Assembly (NCBI GenBank): GCA_002683195.1
Contig: NYSW01000062.1
Location: 1-41,680 of the forward strand
Source: Phycisphaerae bacterium
Lineage (GTDB): Bacteria > Planctomycetota > Phycisphaerae > Phycisphaerales > SM1A02
Reading direction: 5' to 3'
DNA: 41,680 nt
The position numbers and the translations under genes were made by a program. The notes under the pieces were generated by a model that was not told the DNA's origin, searched no databases, and worked only from the letters and a program-made list of their open reading frames with translations. This document shows positions 8,778-16,558 of this stretch, piece by piece (the first letter of the stretch is position 1; the number at the start of each line of letters is the position of its first letter).

Positions 8778-9409
8778 CCGATCCCCCCCTCGACCTGAAA
8801 CGCTTCGCCAGCCGTGCGGGGCTCAAGCTCGAACATGGTCTGGAGACCTTCGGCTTCGATGTCACAGGCCTTCGCTGCGCCGACTTCGGCTGCAACGTGG
8901 GCGGCTTCACGGACTGCCTGCTTCAACGAGGGGCGGCTTCGGTGATCGCGGTCGATACCGGCCGGGGCGCCCTGGCCTGGAAACTCCGGCAGGACGAGCG
9001 GGTCGAGGTCCGCGAGCGAACCAACGCCCTGCACGCCGATCTCCCCGAGCGGGGAGTTGATCTGGTGGTCGTCGATCTGGCGTGGACCCCACAACGCCTC
9101 GCGGTGCCAGCCGCTCTGCGATGGCTCGACCCCAAGGGTGCTCGCCGAATCGCAACCCTCGTCAAGCCCCACTACGAACTCCCGGCCGAAGAACGAAACT
9201 TGCTCGAGAAGGGATTCCTGCCTCAGGAACACGCCCCCAGAGTCCTCGAGGAAGTCCTGGCGACCATGCCGAGCCTCGGAGCCCGGGTTCTGGGGCAGGT
9301 GAAATCCCCGCTCGTCGGGGGAAAGACGGCCCGGCGACGAGGGGTCCCGGGAAATCTGGAATTCGTGGCCCTGCTGGCCCCTGAGGACGAGCCCGAGAGT
9401 TCCGCCTGA
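8774..9409 (+). CDS. TlyA/FtsJ-like RNA methyltransferase without S4 domain
   Basis: This 211-aa protein is a SAM-dependent methyltransferase. It aligns by eye with the catalytic part of TlyA 2'-O-ribose methyltransferases/hemolysins: SRAGLKLEHGLETFGFDVTG (13-32), the SAM loop DFGCNVGGFTDCLLQRGA (37-54), AVDTGRGALAWKLRQD (59-74), ERTNALH (81-87), VVVDLAW and LVKPHYE (129-135). TlyA proteins normally have an extra N-terminal S4 RNA-binding domain of about 60 residues; here the protein begins just before SRAGLKL. The ATG at 8774 overlaps the lpxI stop (ATGA), and extending upstream would only read lpxI out of frame. RNA methylation is the likely role; the substrate is unknown. Confidence 0.8.
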   Translation: MTDPPLDLKRFASRAGLKLEHGLETFGFDVTGLRCADFGCNVGGFTDCLLQRGAASVIAVDTGRGALAWKLRQDERVEVRERTNALHADLPERGVDLVVVDLAWTPQRLAVPAALRWLDPKGARRIATLVKPHYELPAEERNLLEKGFLPQEHAPRVLEEVLATMPSLGARVLGQVKSPLVGGKTARRRGVPGNLEFVALLAPEDEPESSA

Positions 9410-9418
9410 TTCCCGTCG

Positions 9419-9464
9419 CTCCAAACCGGTCGCCAGCAAATCCCGTTCACCCTCCAAACCGGTC
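9419..9464 (+). repeat. 13-bp direct repeat upstream of gyrA
   Basis: CTCCAAACCGGTC occurs at 9419-9431 and again at 9452-9464, exactly 33 bp apart, about three helical turns. The second copy is also the left arm of a dyad, AAACCG at 9456-9461 with CGGTTT at 9473-9478. It lies directly before the candidate -10 TACGAT. The arrangement resembles an operator bound by a dimer or pair of dimers; the protein is unknown. Confidence 0.55.
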
Positions 9465-9482
9465 CCGACCGGCGGTTTCAGG

Positions 9483-9488
9483 TACGAT
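9483..9488 (+). promoter_or_regulatory. Candidate -10 element of gyrA
   Basis: TACGAT preceded by GG lies 81 nt upstream of the gyrA ATG and just behind the 13-bp direct repeat. It matches the TANNNT form used at other genes in the window but would give a leader of about 75 nt. This is weak evidence, based on pattern only. Confidence 0.3.
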
Positions 9489-9569
9489 TCAGGGATCGCG
9501 GAACCTCCGCCGAGGGGTGCGTCATCAGGCACTCTCGTGATCCTCCGCCCGGACGTCTGACCAGCACGC

Positions 9570-12266
9570 ATGAGCGACGAAACGCCTACGAATCCCGGCC
9601 CTGAAGATTCCGATTCCATCGATGGTTCCGCCACCGCGGACGTCGGAGCGATCGGCCATGTCGTCGACCTCGAGATCGAGCGTGAACTCCACGACTCGTA
9701 CCTGACGTACGCGATGAGCACCATCATGGACCGGGCCCTGCCCGACGTTCGTGACGGGCTCAAGCCTTCGCAACGTCGAATTCTCGTCGCGATGCACGAC
9801 CTCAATCTGTCACCCGGCCGCAAGCACATCAAGTGCGCGAAGATCGCCGGCGACACCTCGGGCAACTACCACCCGCACGGCGAATCGGTGATCTATCCCA
9901 CCCTCGTCAACCTCGGGCAGGACTGGAAGACCCGCTGCCTGCTGATCGACAAGCAAGGCAACTTCGGCTCGATCGAGGGTGATCCCCCGGCCGCGATGCG
10001 GTACACCGAAGCTCGAATGACCGCGGCGGCCGTCGCGATGCTCGAGGACATCAAAAGCGAGACCGTCGACTTCAAGGCCAATTACGACGAACGGCTCATG
10101 GAGCCGACCGTCCTGCCTGCGAAGTTCCCCAACCTGCTGGTCAATGGGTCGAGCGGCATCGCCGTGGGCATGGCCAGTTCCATGCCCCCCCACAACGCGG
10201 GCGAGATCTGCGATGCGATCATCACGGTGCTGGACCGTCCCGAGACGACCTTCACCGAGCTCCTGGACCTGGTTCCCGGCCCCGACTTCCCCACCGGGGG
10301 AACGATCATGGGACGAGCGGGCATCGCTCAGGCCTACTCCACCGGCCGGGGACGCATTCTGGTCCGGGGCAAGGTCACCCAGATCCAGCAGAAGGGCCGG
10401 GACATCCTCCTGATCGAGGAAATCCCGTACCAGGTCGTGCAATCGAATCTCATCGAGAAGATCGTCGACGCCGCCAAGACCGGCAAGATCGCCGACATCT
10501 CCGACGTCCAGAACCACTCGGGGCGAAAAGCCCGCACGCGGATCCAGGTCGTTCTCAAGAAGGGTGCGAACCCCGACGTCGTCGAGCGGCAGCTCTACCA
10601 GCACACGCCGCTCCAATCGACCTTCTCGATCATCAACATCACCCTGGTGAATCACCAGCCTCGGACCCTCGACCTTCGATCGCTGATCGATCATTGGATC
10701 GACCACCGCCGCGAAGTCATCCGACGTCGAACCGAGTACCTGCTTCGGCAAGCGCGACAGCAGGCCCACAAACTCGAAGGCCTCGTGTTCGCGGTGTGCG
10801 ACATCGACGAAGTCATCAGGCTCATTCGCTCCAGTCGCACCCGCGAAGAAGCGATTCAGAAGCTGATGGTCCGGCGGTTCCGCATTCCGCCCGAGCATCC
10901 CTACGCTCCGTCGATCCCCCAGCGACTCCTCGACGCCGCCAATGCCGAGCAGAACGGCGAGATCGGTGCCAACCTCACCAAGGTGCAGGCCGAAGCGATC
11001 GGAGCCCTTCGACTCATCCAGTTGACCGGCCTCGAAATCGAGCGGCTGGTCGAGGACCTTCGAGTCCTGCATGAAGAGATCGAGGGATACGAAGCCATCC
11101 TCGCCGACGACGGCATGGTTCGAGCGATGATCCGCGAGGACTGCCTCGAGATTCGAGAGAAGTTCGCGGACGACCGACGCACCCGCATCGAGGAAAGCGA
11201 AGCCGACGGCTTCGAGATGGAGGAACTGATCCGGGAGCACCAGGTCGCGGTGACCATCACCCACCAGGGCTGGATCAAGCGACTGCCGGTGGATACCTAT
11301 CGCGAGCAGGCTCGTGGCGGCGTCGGCATCAAGGGCGGGGAGACACGCGAAGGCGACTTCGTCGAACACCTCTTCACCGCCAGCACGCACACCGACCTCC
11401 TCTGCTTCACCAACACCGGCCGGGTCTTCAAGATCAGGGTCTGGCAGATCCCCGAAGCCAGCAGAACGAGCAAGGGTCGATCGATCGCCAACGTGATCGG
11501 GCTCCGCGACGGAGAGTCCGCCCGCTTCTTCCTGCCGATCGAAGACTTCGAGAAAAGCGAGGACTACCTCGTCTTCGCGACCGAGCAGGGACGCGTGAAG
11601 CGAACCTCCCTGAAGGATTTCCGCAACGTCAATCGCAGCGGCATCATCGCCCTCAACCTCAATGAAGGCGATCGCCTCATGGGCGTGGTGTGGACCAGGG
11701 GTGACGACCACGTCCTGCTGGGCACCGCCAAGGGAATGGCGATCCGATTCAACGAGAATGACGCTCGAGTGATGGGACGAGCCGCGGCCGGAGTCAAGGG
11801 AATCGACCTCGGCGAAGGGGACCGGGTCGTCGGGCTCATTCGAGCCGAAGCCGGTACCGATCTCCTGACGGTCACCCAGAACGGCTACGGCAAGCGAACC
11901 GACATCGACGAGTACCTGGTCCAGGCCGAGGAAGGGGCCCGTCCCCAGAGCCGCGGGGGCAAGGGACGAATCGACATCAAGACCTCGGGCCGCAACGGTG
12001 ATGTGGTCACCATTCGTCGAGTGACGGACGAGGACGGCCTCATGCTCATGACCTCTTCCGGAATGCTGGTTCGCACCGGTGTCTCGGCCGTGTCCCGGCT
12101 GGGTCGGAACACTCAGGGCGTCCGAGTGGTTCGACTCCGCGAAGGGGACAGCCTGATCGATTGTGCCACCACGCCTCCCGACGAGGACGAAGGCGAAGGC
12201 AAGGTCGAAGGCCAAGGGACGGACGCCCCCCCCGCCGAAGACAAGACGGAAGGAAAGCCCGAATGA
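9570..12266 (+). CDS. gyrA: DNA gyrase subunit A
   Basis: GyrA is the breakage-reunion subunit of the type II topoisomerase that introduces negative supercoils. The protein is 898 aa. The N-terminal winged-helix/tower region carries [20 protein letters not shown] (47-66) and the catalytic tyrosine Y145 in [10 protein letters not shown]. The C-terminal beta-pinwheel contains GyrA-box-like motifs [10 protein letters not shown] and [10 protein letters not shown], which distinguish it from ParC. The quinolone-pocket stretch reads [12 protein letters not shown] (101-112): Ser is kept at the E. coli S83 position but Pro stands where D87 would be. The last 30 or so residues are an acidic/Lys tail. 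No gyrB is nearby. The stop overlaps the STAS gene start (ATGA). Confidence 0.96.
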   Translation: MSDETPTNPGPEDSDSIDGSATADVGAIGHVVDLEIERELHDSYLTYAMSTIMDRALPDVRDGLKPSQRRILVAMHDLNLSPGRKHIKCAKIAGDTSGNYHPHGESVIYPTLVNLGQDWKTRCLLIDKQGNFGSIEGDPPAAMRYTEARMTAAAVAMLEDIKSETVDFKANYDERLMEPTVLPAKFPNLLVNGSSGIAVGMASSMPPHNAGEICDAIITVLDRPETTFTELLDLVPGPDFPTGGTIMGRAGIAQAYSTGRGRILVRGKVTQIQQKGRDILLIEEIPYQVVQSNLIEKIVDAAKTGKIADISDVQNHSGRKARTRIQVVLKKGANPDVVERQLYQHTPLQSTFSIINITLVNHQPRTLDLRSLIDHWIDHRREVIRRRTEYLLRQARQQAHKLEGLVFAVCDIDEVIRLIRSSRTREEAIQKLMVRRFRIPPEHPYAPSIPQRLLDAANAEQNGEIGANLTKVQAEAIGALRLIQLTGLEIERLVEDLRVLHEEIEGYEAILADDGMVRAMIREDCLEIREKFADDRRTRIEESEADGFEMEELIREHQVAVTITHQGWIKRLPVDTYREQARGGVGIKGGETREGDFVEHLFTASTHTDLLCFTNTGRVFKIRVWQIPEASRTSKGRSIANVIGLRDGESARFFLPIEDFEKSEDYLVFATEQGRVKRTSLKDFRNVNRSGIIALNLNEGDRLMGVVWTRGDDHVLLGTAKGMAIRFNENDARVMGRAAAGVKGIDLGEGDRVVGLIRAEAGTDLLTVTQNGYGKRTDIDEYLVQAEEGARPQSRGGKGRIDIKTSGRNGDVVTIRRVTDEDGLMLMTSSGMLVRTGVSAVSRLGRNTQGVRVVRLREGDSLIDCATTPPDEDEGEGKVEGQGTDAPPAEDKTEGKPE

Positions 12267-12613
12267 GCCTGAACGAATGGTCCGAGGAAATCGTCATCGC
12301 CGAAACCGGCGAAGAGCCTTCGTTCAGCGAGGACATGAGCGGTCTCATGTCGATCGTCGACGACGCCGAACGCGGCGAACGGGAGACCCCCGACGTGGTG
12401 GTGAATCTCGCGGAGGTCGAGTACCTCAACTCGTCGAACATCGCCCAGCTCCTCCGCCTCCGAAAAAGACTTGCCGCCGGTGGCGGGAAGTTGCGAATCA
12501 GTTCCGTGGGTGATCAGGTCTGGGGCGTCATTCTGGTGACCGGCCTCGACAAACTCTTCGATTTCCACGACGACCTCGCCACCGCGATCGCTTCATTGCA
12601 GCTCGAGCCCTGA
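12263..12613 (+). CDS. STAS-domain protein (anti-sigma factor antagonist-like)
   Basis: This 116-aa single-domain protein has a STAS fold. VVVNLAEVEYLNSSNIAQLLRLRK contains the conserved strand followed by the Ser-containing loop (NSSN), the phosphorylation site in SpoIIAA-type antagonists. GGKLRISSVGDQVWGVILVTGLDKLF matches the rest of the domain. Such proteins release sigma factors from anti-sigma kinases by partner switching, or act in other signalling complexes. No kinase or sigma factor gene lies nearby, so the partner is unknown. The ATG at 12263 overlaps the gyrA stop, implying coupled translation. exbD follows after 10 bp. The tie to gyrA expression is visible but its meaning is not. 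Confidence 0.85.
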   Translation: MSLNEWSEEIVIAETGEEPSFSEDMSGLMSIVDDAERGERETPDVVVNLAEVEYLNSSNIAQLLRLRKRLAAGGGKLRISSVGDQVWGVILVTGLDKLFDFHDDLATAIASLQLEP

Positions 12614-12623
12614 GGCACGACGC

Positions 12624-13124
12624 GTGAGTGATGTCGCCAAAGCCGACGTTCCCGCCGCCACGACGCATGCCGAGCCGTCGGGACATCGCGTACGGCTGCG
12701 ACGACAGGCGGCCCCCTTCCAAGTCGAACTGACTCCGCTGATCGACGTGGTGTTCCTGCTCCTCACGTTCTTCATCTACGCCATGGTTCTGATGGATCGA
12801 ATCGAGCTGGTTCCGCTTGATCTGAAGCCGCTGGAAGCAGGCTCCGCGGTGACCGACGGTGCCCCCCCGCCGGCGAGAACACTCTCCCTCGACGGCGATG
12901 GCGGCCTTTTCCTTGATCGTCAACCGATCGAGATCGAAAACGTCGTGGCCACCCTTCGTCAGTCCCTCGAAGATGATCCCGACACCGTCCTATACCTCGC
13001 GGTCTCGGATGAAATGGGCCCCGAGGATCGGATTCCAGTGCTGCTCGAGCTTTGGAACCAACTTCGACTCGCCGAGATCCCCATTCGCATGGTCGGCAGA
13101 CCGATCTCCGCCCCCGACCGCTGA
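12624..13124 (+). CDS. exbD: ExbD/TolR-family biopolymer transport protein
   Basis: ExbD-family proteins have one membrane helix and, with ExbB, use the proton gradient to energise TonB. The protein is 166 aa with an N-terminal cytoplasmic stretch of about 35 residues. The signature LTPLIDVVFLLLTFFIYAM (36-54) follows, containing the proton-path Asp D41. The remainder is a periplasmic domain. The start is the GTG at 12624, 10 bp after the STAS gene. A tonB-like gene follows 32 bp later, but no exbB/tolQ gene is present in the window. The symbol is given for family membership; TolR cannot be excluded, though the TonB neighbour favours ExbD. Confidence 0.85.
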   Translation: MSDVAKADVPAATTHAEPSGHRVRLRRQAAPFQVELTPLIDVVFLLLTFFIYAMVLMDRIELVPLDLKPLEAGSAVTDGAPPPARTLSLDGDGGLFLDRQPIEIENVVATLRQSLEDDPDTVLYLAVSDEMGPEDRIPVLLELWNQLRLAEIPIRMVGRPISAPDR

Positions 13125-13143
13125 ATCTCACGGTTGCGCGACG

Positions 13144-13149
13144 TATCCT
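13144..13149 (+). promoter_or_regulatory. Candidate -10 element of the tonB-like gene
   Basis: TATCCT, preceded by CG, is the same octamer as before dsbD. It lies 7 nt upstream of the GTG at 13157, the spacing expected of a leaderless transcript. It sits in the 32-bp gap between exbD and tonB, so tonB may have its own start within the operon. Confidence 0.4.
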
Positions 13150-13156
13150 GAACCCC

Positions 13157-14338
13157 GTGACCCGTGACCGCGCATCTTCGATCCGCCCTGGGATCTCCCT
13201 GCTCGTCTCGCTTCTCGTGCATGCGGGCGTGGCGTTGCTGCTGATCGGAACGATCGCCGGAACCGCGGCTCCGACCGGCATTGAGCACGATGCCGATCTG
13301 GACCAGCCGGAGCCCGACGACTCGGAAGTGCTCGGGATCGAGGAAAGTCGAGCTGAGACGCTGACCTGGATCGGCTACCGGGAGTACGAAGAGCATCTGG
13401 CGAAGTTGAGCGAGGTCGAACAGGCAGCGATGCTCGCCGCTCCGAGTGCCGGTGGTGGCGGCGGTCCCACCGGGTCGACCGCCGCCGCCACCGCCACCCC
13501 CAGCCCTCCGCCTCTTCCCGGCGCCGCCCGCCCTTCGGCCAGCGCTCCGGCAGCGACGGTCCCCGCGACTCCTACCGAAGATCCCGAACGGCTCATCGAT
13601 CCGGTGATCCGAAACGAGCCTCGCACCAGCCCCACCGAGACACCGACGGAAGCGGAACCGAACACCCCCACCGAAGCCACGACCGACGAGACCACTCCAA
13701 GCGACTCGCCGACCACCAAGCCGGATCCAGAAACCACCCCCCGGGAAACCGAGGAAAAGCCGGCGGAGAAGCCCACCGAGACCGAGTCGGAAGCGAAGCC
13801 TGAAAAGACTCCGGATGAGAAACCGGCCGATCAGCCGCAGCCACGTCCGGGCCCCGAACCGTCACCCGAGCCGACCCCGAACGACGAACCCAGCCCGACA
13901 CCAAGTCCGGAACCCGGTGAGGCTCCTGCGGAAGAACCGTCTGATGCGCCCGGCTCGGGTCCCGCGCCCCCGACGCCCGATCCCGGCAATGATTCGGACC
14001 AGGACGCCGAAGCCACCAGCATGGTCGACACGCCTCCCGCGAACTGGCGGAATGGCAAGCCGCTGGCCGCTCAGGGCCTCGAAATCAAGACCCGTCGGCT
14101 CACCATCCCACTGCTGACCTGGAAGACCCTGAGACCCACGTCGGTTCCGGTCGTGGAACTCGAATTCCTGTCGGACGGCAAACCCAAGAGAGCGATCCTC
14201 AAGGTGTCCAGTGGTGATGCCAAGTTCGACGAGTACCTCATGGACGCCCTGTATCGATGGCGAGCGAGCGGCAAGCGGCTGAAGGAACTCAAGCAACAGG
14301 AAACGGCATTGGTTCAACTTCGCCTGTTGCTCGACTGA
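13157..14338 (+). CDS. TonB-like energy transducer, proline-rich
   Basis: This 393-aa protein has the TonB layout: a short cytoplasmic N-terminus, one signal-anchor helix (about 12-34, SLLVSLLVHAGVALLLIG), a Pro/Glu/Thr-rich spacer of about 200 residues, and a C-terminal TonB_C-like domain (VPVVELEFLSDGKPKRA, FDEYLMDALYRWRASGK). Between helix and spacer lies a charged segment, TWIGYREYEEHLAKLSEVEQ, of unknown role. The spacer is long enough to cross a wide periplasm. The GTG at 13157 is preferred over an upstream ATG at 13052, which would overlap exbD by 73 bp and add 35 unlikely residues before the helix. With ExbD it should drive outer-membrane transport or another trans-envelope task. Confidence 0.82.
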   Translation: MTRDRASSIRPGISLLVSLLVHAGVALLLIGTIAGTAAPTGIEHDADLDQPEPDDSEVLGIEESRAETLTWIGYREYEEHLAKLSEVEQAAMLAAPSAGGGGGPTGSTAAATATPSPPPLPGAARPSASAPAATVPATPTEDPERLIDPVIRNEPRTSPTETPTEAEPNTPTEATTDETTPSDSPTTKPDPETTPRETEEKPAEKPTETESEAKPEKTPDEKPADQPQPRPGPEPSPEPTPNDEPSPTPSPEPGEAPAEEPSDAPGSGPAPPTPDPGNDSDQDAEATSMVDTPPANWRNGKPLAAQGLEIKTRRLTIPLLTWKTLRPTSVPVVELEFLSDGKPKRAILKVSSGDAKFDEYLMDALYRWRASGKRLKELKQQETALVQLRLLLD

Positions 14339-14457
14339 TCCTTCGCGGGCCGGCCGTCACGCTCGATCACGCTGGGCTCCTCGCTCCGGCGGTGGCTCTC
14401 GGCCCGTCGGCAGTTCCGATCCACGAAAATCCGCTCGGAACCCCCGATGGAATCGAA

Positions 14458-15252
14458 TCAGCTGCTGGTGGCCAGTCGTTCGCGCCAGGTCTGCAGTCGG
14501 GGATGATCCGTGAGGTCGAATTCAATCGGCGTGACGGTCACGGACCGGGCCATCAGATGTTCGACGTCGGCATCCGGGTGCGTCTGGTCGAACGCCATCC
14601 CGTTACCGGCCGGCCAGTAGTAGGGCCGACCACTCGGACTCTCTCGTTTTTCGTACCCGTCTGAAGCCGCCGCGGTGTTCATCGGGCAGATCGCGATCGG
14701 AGGCATCGGGGCGTCGGGGGATTCGGTTCGAGGGACGTTCAGGTTGACGACCGAGTGGGGATCCAGAGGATGAACCAGAATCCGATCGATCACTTCGCGG
14801 GCGATTTCGGCGGCCCGATCGAAGTGAATACGGTTTCGGTCACCAAGGTGGAGACTCACCGCGATCGATGGCACCCCGAGGAATGCGCTTTCGACCGCCG
14901 CCGCGACCGTACCGGAATAGATCACGTTGATCCCCACGTTCGCGCCGGCATTCATGCCGCTGATCGTGATGTCGGGGCGGGTCCCCTCTCCGTGCAACTC
15001 CGCCCAGAGCGACCGAAGGGCGACTTTGACGCAATCCGCCGGCCGACCATCGACCGAGTAGCCGGTCGAGCCGTCGGGCATCCTGGTTTCGTGGCGAAAA
15101 AGTGGCTGGTCGAAGGTCACGCCGTGGCTGGTGGCGGACTGAACGGTGTGGGGGGCGACGGTGGTGATCTCTCCCAGGCCGTCCAGGGCCCGGTGAAGAG
15201 CCTGAATGCCGGGGGCTTCGATGCCGTCGTCGTTGGTCAGAAGGATGCGCAC
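14458..15252 (-). CDS. surE: 5'/3'-nucleotidase SurE
   Basis: SurE is a metal-dependent phosphatase acting on nucleoside 5'- and 3'-monophosphates and short polyphosphates. The protein is 264 aa, the usual size. It begins MRILLTNDDGIEAPGI with the metal-binding N7-D8-D9 triad. It also has the conserved APHTVQSATSHGVT, SGMNAGANVGINVIYSGTVAAA (the active-site Asn loop and SGTV) and GVPSIAVSL. The start codon is GTG at 15252. The GT2 glycosyltransferase gene ends 48 bp upstream on the same strand, so the two may form a unit. The 119-bp convergent gap to tonB shows no clear terminator. Confidence 0.94.
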   Translation of the reverse strand: MRILLTNDDGIEAPGIQALHRALDGLGEITTVAPHTVQSATSHGVTFDQPLFRHETRMPDGSTGYSVDGRPADCVKVALRSLWAELHGEGTRPDITISGMNAGANVGINVIYSGTVAAAVESAFLGVPSIAVSLHLGDRNRIHFDRAAEIAREVIDRILVHPLDPHSVVNLNVPRTESPDAPMPPIAICPMNTAAASDGYEKRESPSGRPYYWPAGNGMAFDQTHPDADVEHLMARSVTVTPIEFDLTDHPRLQTWRERLATSS

Positions 15253-15300
15253 GATTCGTTCTCGGAGCGGGGTGTGGAGGGAGCGGTCAGTGTCGCAGGT

Positions 15301-16509
15301 TCAGCGGGGTCCGGGGCGAAGAACGTACTCGCGTCCACCCCAACGGATCGGCCGACCATGTCGAAGGTCACCGATCCCACGAAAAAGAGCGCCCACGATG
15401 AGCAGGCAGCCGATCGTCCAGCCGGTGACGCCGATCCGAGGCATCCGGGCTCGAGCGAAGATTCTCGCCAGCATGAATCCCTGGGACAGAACGCCGAAGA
15501 GTCCGGCCAGAATGCTGGCGACCCCGAGCGCCGTGGCTCCCTCGAGCCGCAGCACGAGGAGACCGGCGATGACTGCCGCCCAACAGGCGATCGGCGCGAG
15601 ACCCGACCCGAGCACGAGGATCAGATTGGTCCAGAGTCGCGGGATGTTTCGTTTCGCGGCTTCGATGAAGATTCGTCTCCATCCCTCGAGCATGCCGTCC
15701 AGGGAGTCGTACATGTCCGTCTGCACCATCGAACAGGCGACCGCCACCAGGATTCGCCCATCGTGCTCGTGAACCCGGCTGGCGAAGGCGAGGTCCTCGA
15801 GGAGGGCACCCTTCACGCCGGCATGACCTCCGATACGGTCGTAGGTCGCTTTCCGGAACAGCATGAACTGCCCGTTGGCGAAGGACCGCGGATGATCGAA
15901 GTTGTTGACTCGGTCCGGAGGAAACATCCGAAGGAGCGTGATCGCCGCTGGTGGCTGCACGACCAGTCCCCACCATCGGCGGCTGGTGAGCGAAGCCCAG
16001 GCACTCAGCAGATCGACGCCCTGGTCCTGGGCCAGCGCCGTCGACGCTCGAAGAACTCCCGGGTCGAAACCGACATCGGCGTCGGTGAAGAGAATCCAAT
16101 CACCGGTCGCCTCCGCGGCACCGGAGGCCGCGGCATGGCACTTCCCCGCCCAGTCGTCCGGACAGTGGTCGATTTCGACCACTCGGACCCTCGAGTCGTC
16201 GCCGGCGGCCTCGCGAAGCCTCGCCAGCGTGCGGTCCGTGCAGCGATCAAGCGCCACCACCAGTTCAAGATCCACACCCTCCTGCGCCCGAATGCTCTCG
16301 ACCAATCGCTTGATCACCCGTTCCTCGTTGTGCGCCGGAACCACCACCGAGATCCGACCTGCCGCCGCCGGCAGATCGAGGCCATCGGACAACTGGGGAG
16401 AAAATCGATCCAGTCGTCTGATTCGGACCGCCACCAGCAACCAGTAGGTTCCGGTGACCAATCCGATACCGCCGAAGATGGATGCGAGAATGGTCGTGGT
16501 CGTGAACAT
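15301..16509 (-). CDS. Membrane-bound family 2 glycosyltransferase (HpnB/CrtQ-like)
   Basis: This 402-aa GT2 enzyme has an N-terminal anchor helix (about 7-28) and a GT-A catalytic domain: SVVVPAHNEERVI (54-66), ALDRCTDRT, the metal-binding DAD at 143-145 in FTDADVGF, the catalytic-base-like LLEDL (236-240) and EGWRRIF near 275-281. About four membrane helices follow at the C-terminus. This arrangement resembles the hopanoid-associated HpnB and carotenoid glycosyltransferases, so a lipid acceptor is plausible. No hopanoid or carotenoid gene is in the window to support a specific substrate. It is transcribed divergently from the NAD(P)H-hydrate epimerase gene across only 49 bp. Confidence 0.85.
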   Translation of the reverse strand: MFTTTTILASIFGGIGLVTGTYWLLVAVRIRRLDRFSPQLSDGLDLPAAAGRISVVVPAHNEERVIKRLVESIRAQEGVDLELVVALDRCTDRTLARLREAAGDDSRVRVVEIDHCPDDWAGKCHAAASGAAEATGDWILFTDADVGFDPGVLRASTALAQDQGVDLLSAWASLTSRRWWGLVVQPPAAITLLRMFPPDRVNNFDHPRSFANGQFMLFRKATYDRIGGHAGVKGALLEDLAFASRVHEHDGRILVAVACSMVQTDMYDSLDGMLEGWRRIFIEAAKRNIPRLWTNLILVLGSGLAPIACWAAVIAGLLVLRLEGATALGVASILAGLFGVLSQGFMLARIFARARMPRIGVTGWTIGCLLIVGALFRGIGDLRHGRPIRWGGREYVLRPGPR

Positions 16510-16518
16510 GACGTCGCC

Positions 16519-16524
16519 ATCCTA
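16519..16524 (-). promoter_or_regulatory. Candidate -10 element of the GT2 gene
   Basis: On the minus strand TAGGAT preceded by CG lies 9 nt before the ATG at 16509. It is one of two divergent TANNNT hexamers within a 49-bp gap. That gap is too short for two ordinary promoters with leaders, which supports leaderless starts. Confidence 0.42.
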
Positions 16525-16546
16525 CGACCGCGTCCGGCCTGCCGCG

Positions 16547-16552
16547 TAGACT
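16547..16552 (+). promoter_or_regulatory. Candidate -10 element of nnrE
   Basis: TAGACT preceded by CG lies 6 nt before the GTG at 16559, leaving room for a transcript that begins at the start codon. The gap (CGGGAC) has no Shine-Dalgarno sequence. Confidence 0.45.
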
Positions 16553-16558
16553 CGGGAC

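Noticed and set aside
9810..12215. Open frame of about 800 codons on the minus strand
   Set aside because: It is wholly antisense to gyrA, has no recognisable motif, and its composition is what the GC-rich third positions of gyrA produce in the opposite frame.
13052..13156. Longer N-terminus for the TonB-like protein from ATG 13052
   Set aside because: It overlaps exbD by 73 bp and adds 35 Arg/Pro-rich residues before the signal-anchor helix; GTG 13157 is better.
14339..14457. Terminator expected between convergent tonB and surE
   Set aside because: No stem followed by T residues could be found on either strand.
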